NCBI GenBank assembly: GCA_030681365.1
Contig: JAUXWH010000044.1
Location: forward strand, 1 to 50,721
DNA: 50,721 nucleotides
Source of the DNA: Bradyrhizobium sp.
Lineage (GTDB): Bacteria; Pseudomonadota; Alphaproteobacteria; Rhizobiales; Xanthobacteraceae
Direction: 5' to 3'
Part shown: positions 45,546 through 50,721 of the stretch, piece by piece
How the letters are laid out: each line of letters starts with the position of its first letter
How positions within the stretch are numbered: the stretch's first letter is position 1
Made by a program: the position numbers and the translations under genes
Notes under the pieces: generated by a model
What the model was told of the DNA's origin: nothing
The model's input: the letters and a program-made list of their open reading frames with translations, nothing else
Database searches by the model: none

Positions 45546-46271
45546 ATGCGCGCGCACCAGATCATGACCCGAAACGTCATCACCGTGCTGCCCGAGACGC
45601 CCATTCTCGAGGCCGCAAACAAAATGCTCGAAAATCGTCTGAGCGGGCTCCCCGTGCTCGATGCATCGGGCAGGCTCGTCGGGATCGTCTCGGAAAGCGA
45701 CTTCCTGCGACGTTCGGAGATCGGCACCCAGCAAAAGCGGCCGCGCTGGCTCCAGTACTTTCTCAGCCCGGCTCATTCCGCCAGTGACTTCATTCACGAA
45801 CGCGGCCGCAGGGTCGAAGACATCATGACCCGTGATGCAATCGTCGCTTGGGAAGATACGTCGCTGGATGAACTGGTGCACTTGATGGAGAAGAACGGCA
45901 TCAAACGCCTGCCGGTGCTGCGGGACGGCAGGCTGGTCGGCATCATCACCCGTGCGAATCTGCTTCAGGCGGTCGCCAGCATGGCCAGGGAAATTCCGGA
46001 TCCCACGGCGGACGATGAACACATCCGCAACCGGATTATCCGCACTCTGGAAGCTACCGACTGGCGGCCGACCGGGCTTCAGGTCGCTGTCCGCAATGGC
46101 GTAGTTCACCTGCACGGCCTCGTCATAAACGACGACGTTGCACGTCGGGCTGCGATCGTCGCGGCGGAAAACACCGCGGGTGTCAAGGAAGTGCACGACC
46201 ATCTGTGCTTTGTCGACACATGGTCGGGCTTTTACATGGAATCGCCTGAAGACATGAAGGCCGCAAGCTGA
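45546..46271 (+). CDS. CBS-CBS-BON domain protein
   Basis: This 241-residue protein has CBS domain 1 (about residues 3-60, MTRNVITVLPETPILEAANKM...LPVLDASGRLVGIVSESDFLRR), CBS domain 2 (about 92-150, DIMTRDAIVAWEDTSLDELVHLM...LPVLRDGRLVGIITRANLL) and a C-terminal BON domain (about 163-230, VAVRNGVVHLHGLVINDDVARRAAIVAAENTAGVKEVHDHL). CBS pairs bind adenosine nucleotides and sense energy charge; BON may bind membranes or lipids. The ATG at 45546 has GGAAGGAGA upstream; the frame is open further left but those codons belong to the divergent promoter. It is probably induced at low oxygen. Confidence 0.93.
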   Translation: MRAHQIMTRNVITVLPETPILEAANKMLENRLSGLPVLDASGRLVGIVSESDFLRRSEIGTQQKRPRWLQYFLSPAHSASDFIHERGRRVEDIMTRDAIVAWEDTSLDELVHLMEKNGIKRLPVLRDGRLVGIITRANLLQAVASMAREIPDPTADDEHIRNRIIRTLEATDWRPTGLQVAVRNGVVHLHGLVINDDVARRAAIVAAENTAGVKEVHDHLCFVDTWSGFYMESPEDMKAAS

Positions 46272-46299
46272 CGCCGCGTCCCCACGGAAAGAATTGCAA

Positions 46300-46467
46300 A
46301 TGGCCTGGTTCCTTCGTCTCCTCTCGGTCGTTGCCGCGGCGATCACCTCGCTGTTCGTCGCGCGCGACGCCTTGAATTTCGGCATCATTCAAACCCTGCT
46401 GATGATCACGCTGGTCATCGGCGCCGTTGCTGCCGTGATCGTATGGCAAGCGCGCCGCGAGTTCTAG
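46300..46467 (+). CDS. 55-residue membrane protein following the CBS-BON gene
   Basis: The ATG at 46300, preceded by GGAAAG, opens a 55-codon frame. It encodes MAWFLRLLSVVAAAITSLFV, then RDALNFGIIQTLLMITLVIGAVAAVIVWQ and a basic end ARREF. Two hydrophobic helices (about 3-20 and 26-49) are joined by a polar turn. It lies 28 bp after the CBS-BON stop and is probably co-transcribed with it. No family recognised. Confidence 0.65.
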   Translation: MAWFLRLLSVVAAAITSLFVARDALNFGIIQTLLMITLVIGAVAAVIVWQARREF

Positions 46468-46708
46468 TTGAGGCATACCGACCGCGTCCTGCGCTGCTTC
46501 CCGCGCCGACCGTCAATGGGATTTCTCGCGTTGGCGGGACGGATTGATCTATGACAAGCTTCTCCACCAGGCCCGCGCTATCTTTTTCAAGTCGGGGAGG
46601 TTCGCGGCTGAAGGGTTCGGAGCTTACCTCCCTGGACACTCGATTTTCCGATGCCTCGAACCCATCCGGGCCGGGGGCGTCCTCCCTCCTCTCAATCCCG
46701 AGTAGCCG

Positions 46709-46927
46709 ATGCAGACCTACTATTTTGACATGAAGGACGGAGCCCCAATCAGGGATCGGGCGGGGCGGGAATTCCCGACGGACTCACAAGCGATTGAATA
46801 CAGCAAGACGCTCGCACGCCGGCTGAGCCACGCGCATCCGGACAAGGACGAAAATCTATGTGTCATCGTCCTCAATGAGGCGGGCTCGGAAATTCACCGG
46901 GAGCCGGTTTACCCAAACGTCGATTGA
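46709..46927 (+). CDS. Small conserved protein, DUF6894-like
   Basis: This 72-residue protein has the pattern of a very common rhizobial family: MQTYYFDMKDGAPIRDRAGREFPTDSQAIEYSKTLARRL, then CVIVLNEAGSEIHREPVY. It has one beta-alpha-beta unit. Function unknown. The ribosome site is weak. Preceding it is a 241 bp gap in which a 60-codon frame (46551) has no support. Confidence 0.75.
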   Translation: MQTYYFDMKDGAPIRDRAGREFPTDSQAIEYSKTLARRLSHAHPDKDENLCVIVLNEAGSEIHREPVYPNVD

Positions 46928-46977
46928 ACCAGCTTCGTAACGTGGCGGATCAAGGTCTCGATCAAGGTCTTTCCGGT

Positions 46978-46991
46978 TTGAGCTGAATCAA
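46978..46991. promoter_or_regulatory. FixK/FNR-type box 3 (TTGAGCTGAATCAA)
   Basis: The site fits TTGA-N6-TCAA, with one mismatch to the longer FNR half-site on the left (TTGAG). The weak -10-like TTTATT at 47014-47019 places a start near 47026, about 41 bp from the box centre. It would drive the stress operon from 47068. Just upstream, GATCAAGGTCT is repeated directly at 46948 and 46960. Confidence 0.6.
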
Positions 46992-47067
46992 GATCGGTGA
47001 CCCGCATTTGGTCTTTATTTGTGACGCTGTACGCACAAGAATGCCTCGTTGAAGGGTAGAGACCGTC

Positions 47068-47901
47068 ATGCGCAAGGATTTTCTCGTCCATATTCCGTCA
47101 GAGCGTCTGATACGCCCCCTGGTCGACGGAGCCATTTCGCTGGCGGTCTCGCACGCCGCCCATCTCCACGCGGTTTCGGTCGGATATGAAACCACAAATG
47201 TGCTCCCCGTCGATGCCGGCGGCGCAGCGGTCGCCGCGATCTTCGAGATCGAACGGGAACGCGCACTGGCTCGAGCCAACGCCGCGCTTGCGGTATTCGA
47301 AACCGAGGCCCGCAATGCAGGTATTCCCTTTGATTGCCAGGCGATGGCAAGCATCCCGGCGGACGCCGCGGCATCCGTGATCGCCTCCGCGCGGCTGCAC
47401 GATCTGACGATCGTGCTGCAACCCGAGCCGGAGCGCCAGACGTTCGATAACGTCATACCGCAGGAAATCCTGTTTGAATCGGGGGGGCCGGTTCTCTTTG
47501 TCCCCTATGTGCACAAGGGCCCTCTGGAGGCGAAGCGGATCGGAATTGCGTGGGACGGCAGCCGCCTCGCCGCGCGGGCGCTTCGCGATGCGGTGCCCTT
47601 CCTGACCCGGGCGCAGGCCATTACCGTCATCAGTATCAATGAAGTTCAGGAGACCGCTGAAGCGTCGGCGAAGGCCGTATCAGCCCATCTGGCGCGGTAT
47701 GGCATGACCGTGCGAATCCAGCAGATGGATGCCGACCGCGCCGATATCCAGCCGAGCATCCTGTCGATTGCGGCCGATGACGGTCTCGATCTGATCGTCA
47801 TGGGCGGCTATGGTCACTCGCGACTGCAGGAACGCATTCTGGGTGGCGTCACGCGCGACATGATCCAATCGATGACGGTGCCGACACTGATGTCGCATTG
47901 A
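47068..47901 (+). CDS. Tandem-domain universal stress protein
   Basis: This 277-residue protein has two Usp domains (about 1-145 and 155-277). The second keeps the nucleotide-binding pattern G-x2-G-x9-G-[ST] in MGGYGHSRLQERILGGVT. The first is degenerate. IGIAWDGSRLAARALRDAVPFLTRA is a typical second-domain start. Such tandem Usp proteins are often induced by low oxygen in this group. The stop is 31 bp before the dehydrogenase start. Confidence 0.93.
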   Translation: MRKDFLVHIPSERLIRPLVDGAISLAVSHAAHLHAVSVGYETTNVLPVDAGGAAVAAIFEIERERALARANAALAVFETEARNAGIPFDCQAMASIPADAAASVIASARLHDLTIVLQPEPERQTFDNVIPQEILFESGGPVLFVPYVHKGPLEAKRIGIAWDGSRLAARALRDAVPFLTRAQAITVISINEVQETAEASAKAVSAHLARYGMTVRIQQMDADRADIQPSILSIAADDGLDLIVMGGYGHSRLQERILGGVTRDMIQSMTVPTLMSH

Positions 47902-47932
47902 CGGCCGGGTGCGCGGAGCGGGGAGAAGCGGT

Positions 47933-48916
47933 TTGCAAGCGATGGCCCTCACCTCTCCTGCATCGGGGCTCCGGCTTCAGGACCGCGATGACCCGCTTCC
48001 GGGCGCCAGCGAAATTCGTATCAGGGTAAGCGCCTGCGGAGTCTGCCGAACCGACCTTCACGTCGTCGACGCGGAACTTCCCGGCATTCAATACCCGATC
48101 GTTCCAGGCCATGAGATCGTCGGCCGTGTCGACCTCGTCGGCGCCAACGTGAACGACCACAAGATCGGCGACCGGGTGGGTATCCCCTGGCTCGGATACA
48201 CCTGTGGCGTCTGCCGGTTCTGCAGGGACGGCATGGAGAATCTTTGCGACCGTCCGCTATTCACCGGCTATACGCGGGACGGCGGTTTCGCCACGCATGC
48301 CATCGCCGATGCCCGTTATGCCTTCCCGCTCGGCGATCACGGCGACGACGTTTCGATCGCACCGCTGCTGTGTGCCGGCTTGATCGGCTGGCGTTCTCTG
48401 GTGATGGCGGGCAATGCCGAGCGGCTTGGCATCTATGGTTTCGGCGCCGCCGGGCACATCGTCGCCCAGGTCGCTCGCTGGCAAGGCCGGTCCGTCTACG
48501 CCTTCACGCGTCCCGACGACGTGGCCGCACAGGATTTTGCCAGAGCCCTGGGCGCGGTGTGGGCCGGCGCATCCGACCAACTGCCCGAAACTCCGCTCGA
48601 TGCCGCGATCATCTATGCCCCCGCTGGACAATTGGTGCCGGCCGCGTTGCGCGCGGTGCGCAAGGGCGGCCGGGTGGTATGCGCCGGAATTCACATGAGC
48701 GATATTCCTGGCTTCCCCTACCATCTCCTGTGGGGAGAACGAAAGTTGGTGTCGGTCGCCAACCTGACGCGCCAGGACGGGCTGGATTTCTTCAGGATTG
48801 CGCCTCAGGCGGGAATCAGGACCCAGACCACGGCGTTCCCGCTGGTCGAGGCCAATGAGGTGCTTGAAAAGCTGCGGACAGGACAGATCTTGGGCGCGGC
48901 AGTCCTCGAACCCTAG
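47933..48916 (+). CDS. Zinc-dependent alcohol dehydrogenase
   Basis: This 327-residue MDR enzyme resembles AdhP-like ethanol/aldehyde dehydrogenases. The catalytic zinc region is ACGVCRTDLHVVDAELP and PGHEIVGRV. The structural zinc cysteines lie in YTCGVCRFCRDGMENLC. The Rossmann loop is GIYGFGAAGHIVAQVA. TTG 47933 is chosen because GGGGAGAAG lies just upstream and it gives the family-like N-terminus M-Q-A-M-A-L; ATG 47942 and GTG 47909 are alternatives. It could reoxidise NADH by reducing acetaldehyde under oxygen limitation (inferred). Confidence 0.9.
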   Translation: MQAMALTSPASGLRLQDRDDPLPGASEIRIRVSACGVCRTDLHVVDAELPGIQYPIVPGHEIVGRVDLVGANVNDHKIGDRVGIPWLGYTCGVCRFCRDGMENLCDRPLFTGYTRDGGFATHAIADARYAFPLGDHGDDVSIAPLLCAGLIGWRSLVMAGNAERLGIYGFGAAGHIVAQVARWQGRSVYAFTRPDDVAAQDFARALGAVWAGASDQLPETPLDAAIIYAPAGQLVPAALRAVRKGGRVVCAGIHMSDIPGFPYHLLWGERKLVSVANLTRQDGLDFFRIAPQAGIRTQTTAFPLVEANEVLEKLRTGQILGAAVLEP

Positions 48917-48925
48917 ATATTCGAC

Positions 48926-50494
48926 ATGACAAGTTCAGCGACCGAGCAAGCTTCGATGACGAGCGAATCGGGGATCCAGGAGCGCGTCTTTGCCTTTCTG
49001 GCCGATCCCGCCAGCCATCCGCGAGTTCACCGGATCGATACCCATGCGGCGTCGGTGTTTCTCGAAGGCGGGCGCGCGCTCAAGATCAAGCGCGCCATCC
49101 GCTTTCCCTATCTCGATTATTCGACGCTGGCGAAGCGGAAGGCGGCCTGCGAGCAGGAGATGACGGTAAATCGCCGGTTCGCACCGCAGATCTATCGCCG
49201 CGTCATCCCGATCACCCAGGACAACCAGGGTTCGCTTGGTATCGACGGCGAAGGGACGCCGGTCGAATTTGCGATCGAGATGACCCGCTTTGACGAAAGC
49301 CGCACCATCGATCATCTGGCGGAGGCCGGTCCGCTGGCTCCCGATCTCGTCGACGCCATCGCCGATGCGATCGCGGCGTCCCACCGGGCCGCCCCGCCGG
49401 TGACCGCCGAGCCATGGATCCAGTCGATTCCAGGCATGCTCGCCGGAAACACCACGGCATTCCGGGCCGCAGCCTGCTTCCCCGAAGGCGACATCGACAA
49501 ACTCGAAAGCGCATCGCAATCCGCACTGAGCCGGATTGGCGGGCTATTGGCGCAACGCGGCAGCGCGGGCTTTGTTCGGCATTGCCATGGCGACCTGCAT
49601 CTGGCGAATATCGTGATGATCGAGAACCAACCCGTTCTGTTCGACGCTATCGAGTTCGACCCGACGATCGCATCCACCGATGTGCTCTATGACCTTGCAT
49701 TCCCGTTGATGGACTTCATCCGCTACGGCCGGCACGCCGCGGCCAACGGCCTCATGAACGGATATCTGGGCCGGTCGCCCCCTGAAAATCTCGATGCGCT
49801 CGGGACGCTCCCTTTGTTCATGTCGTTGCGCGCCGCCATCCGAGCCAATGTGATGCTGGCCCGGCTTGGTCCGGCCTGTCGCGACGACGCCGGCATCAGG
49901 CAATCGGCCCGCGTCTATTTCGAACTTGCGCTCCGATTGATCCGGCCCGCTGCGCCGATGCTGATCGCGATCGGCGGGCTTTCCGGAACCGGGAAATCCG
50001 TTCTGGCGCGAGCGCTCGCGCCCTGCGTGAACCCGGATCCAGGAGCCGTCGTGCTGCGCAGTGACGTGCTGCGCAAGCGGCTCCTGCACGTCGACGAAAC
50101 CGATCGGCTCCCCAGGAGCGCATATCAGCCCGAGATTACCCGCCAGATCTACGAAGCGCTCGGACAATACGCCACGCGCGCTCTTTCGCAAGGTCATTCG
50201 GTTGTGGTCGACGCCGTATTCGCCGACCAGGCCGAACGAACCGCGATCCGCGGCGACGCCAGCAGGTTGGGCGTCAAATTCGCCGGACTCTATCTGCAGA
50301 CCGACCTTGCGACGCGACAGCGCCGTGTCGGCGCCCGCGAATGCGACGCGTCCGACGCCACGCCCGAGATCGCCGCGCTTCAGGAAGACTTCGATATCGG
50401 CACGGTCGACTGGACGACTATCGATGCGTCGGGAACACCGGAGCAGACGCTGCAATTGTGCCGGTCCGCCCTTTCCCTTGGCGAGGCGGGTTAG
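48926..50494 (+). CDS. Fusion of APH-type phosphotransferase and P-loop kinase
   Basis: This 522-residue two-domain protein has an N-terminal aminoglycoside phosphotransferase/choline-kinase-like fold (about 1-335) with the catalytic HGDLH (221-225) and IEFDP (242-246). The C-terminal AAA/gluconate-kinase-like domain has Walker A GGLSGTGKS (350-358) and a lid region DLATRQRRVGARE. This fusion is common in proteobacteria, often beside Usp genes, and has no firmly known substrate. It starts 9 bp after the dehydrogenase stop, so it is in the same transcript; the ATG at 48956 is an alternative start. Confidence 0.88.
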   Translation: MTSSATEQASMTSESGIQERVFAFLADPASHPRVHRIDTHAASVFLEGGRALKIKRAIRFPYLDYSTLAKRKAACEQEMTVNRRFAPQIYRRVIPITQDNQGSLGIDGEGTPVEFAIEMTRFDESRTIDHLAEAGPLAPDLVDAIADAIAASHRAAPPVTAEPWIQSIPGMLAGNTTAFRAAACFPEGDIDKLESASQSALSRIGGLLAQRGSAGFVRHCHGDLHLANIVMIENQPVLFDAIEFDPTIASTDVLYDLAFPLMDFIRYGRHAAANGLMNGYLGRSPPENLDALGTLPLFMSLRAAIRANVMLARLGPACRDDAGIRQSARVYFELALRLIRPAAPMLIAIGGLSGTGKSVLARALAPCVNPDPGAVVLRSDVLRKRLLHVDETDRLPRSAYQPEITRQIYEALGQYATRALSQGHSVVVDAVFADQAERTAIRGDASRLGVKFAGLYLQTDLATRQRRVGARECDASDATPEIAALQEDFDIGTVDWTTIDASGTPEQTLQLCRSALSLGEAG

Positions 50495-50539
50495 TCCAGG
50501 CAAGCGCGCAAGCGGAACGGTCGCACAGGCTGCATTAGC

Positions 50540-50633
50540 GCGAGATGGCTTTCACTTGAATCTGTCGTCCGCAGATTCTGCTTACCTCTCCCCAGCGGGG
50601 AGAGGTCGATTTGCGCAGCAAATCGGGTGAGGG
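50540..50633. repeat. Palindromic intergenic repeat element, right copy
   Basis: This is the reverse complement of 1-94 with four mismatches. It carries the same two stem-loops, at 50584-50606 and 50608-50624 approximately. It lies 45 bp after the last stop codon and could serve as the end of the stress operon transcript. Confidence 0.85.
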
Positions 50634-50659
50634 GGTGCTGGCCTAACGAGAGACCGTAA

Positions 50660-50704
50660 CCCCTCACCCGGCGCTACGCGCCGACCTCTCCCGAAGGGAG
50701 GGGT
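50660..50704. repeat. Diverged third copy of the palindromic repeat
   Basis: The copy is shorter, in the same orientation as the left-end copy and inverted to its neighbour at 50540. It keeps CCCTCACCC, then a different first hairpin (GGCGC/GCGCC) and a CTCTCCC/GGGAG(G)G second hairpin. The pair 50584-50633 and 50660-50704 could fold together into a larger structure. Confidence 0.7.
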
Positions 50705-50721
50705 GAATTCCGGTGCCGCTC

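Noticed and set aside
46551..46733. 60-codon frame before the DUF6894-like gene
   Set aside because: It is Ser/Pro/Arg-rich, has no ribosome site and overlaps the better-supported gene at 46709.

Overview
The window is a GC-rich (roughly 60-65% by eye), densely coded chromosomal segment of an alphaproteobacterium, most likely Bradyrhizobium or a close Nitrobacteraceae relative (Rhodopseudomonas, Afipia). The reasons are protein character, high-GC codon use, frequent GTG and TTG starts, FixK/FNR-type boxes, and the typical palindromic intergenic repeat of the group. That repeat occurs as a ~94 bp element at both ends of the window in opposite orientation (1-94 and 50540-50633; 90 of 94 positions agree).

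Region A (500-9728) is a carbohydrate uptake and catabolism locus. A seven-gene leftward operon, largely joined by ATGA/GTGA stop-start overlaps, encodes a periplasmic sugar-binding protein, two MalF/MalG-type permeases, a zinc-dependent dehydrogenase, a MalK/UgpC-type ATPase, a PfkB kinase and a LacD-like class I aldolase. Divergently, a LacI-family repressor and an SDR dehydrogenase are transcribed. The divergent intergenic region holds two perfect palindromes with the same half site (TGTAAC/GTTACA) at two spacings. The substrate is not evident.

Region B (10046-38461) is a large exopolysaccharide (EPS) locus of Wzx/Wzy type. It has four GT4 glycosyltransferases, a Wza-type export lipoprotein, a PslG-like secreted glycosidase, two Wzx-type flippases, a hexapeptide acyltransferase, three acyltransferase-3 membrane enzymes, a Wzy-like polymerase, a Wzc-type BY-kinase, a WcaJ-type priming transferase and UDP-glucose dehydrogenase. 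The most striking member is a 1290-residue protein (20568-24440) that joins a GH-A-type glycosidase domain, four ~161-residue tandem super-repeats and a C-terminus that looks suited to type I secretion. Small membrane proteins sit between the larger genes.

Region C (38848-50494) is a putative low-oxygen/stress locus. Three palindromes of the form TTGA-N6-TCAA lie at 40213, 45484 and 46978, each about 41 bp before a plausible start point with a -10-like hexamer. They precede (i) an operon of a conserved small protein, an AMP-phosphorylase-family enzyme, an archaeal-style PRPP synthetase and a beta-CASP RNA-processing nuclease; (ii) a CBS-CBS-BON protein, with a phasin on the other side; and (iii) a tandem universal stress protein, a zinc alcohol dehydrogenase and an APH/P-loop kinase fusion. 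The tightly coupled RNase-AMP phosphorylase-PRPP synthetase set suggests an oxygen-regulated RNA/nucleotide recycling route, and is the best candidate here for an under-described system.

No tRNA, rRNA, CRISPR array, transposase or phage gene was seen. All functions are read from motifs and family resemblance; nothing was searched against a database.
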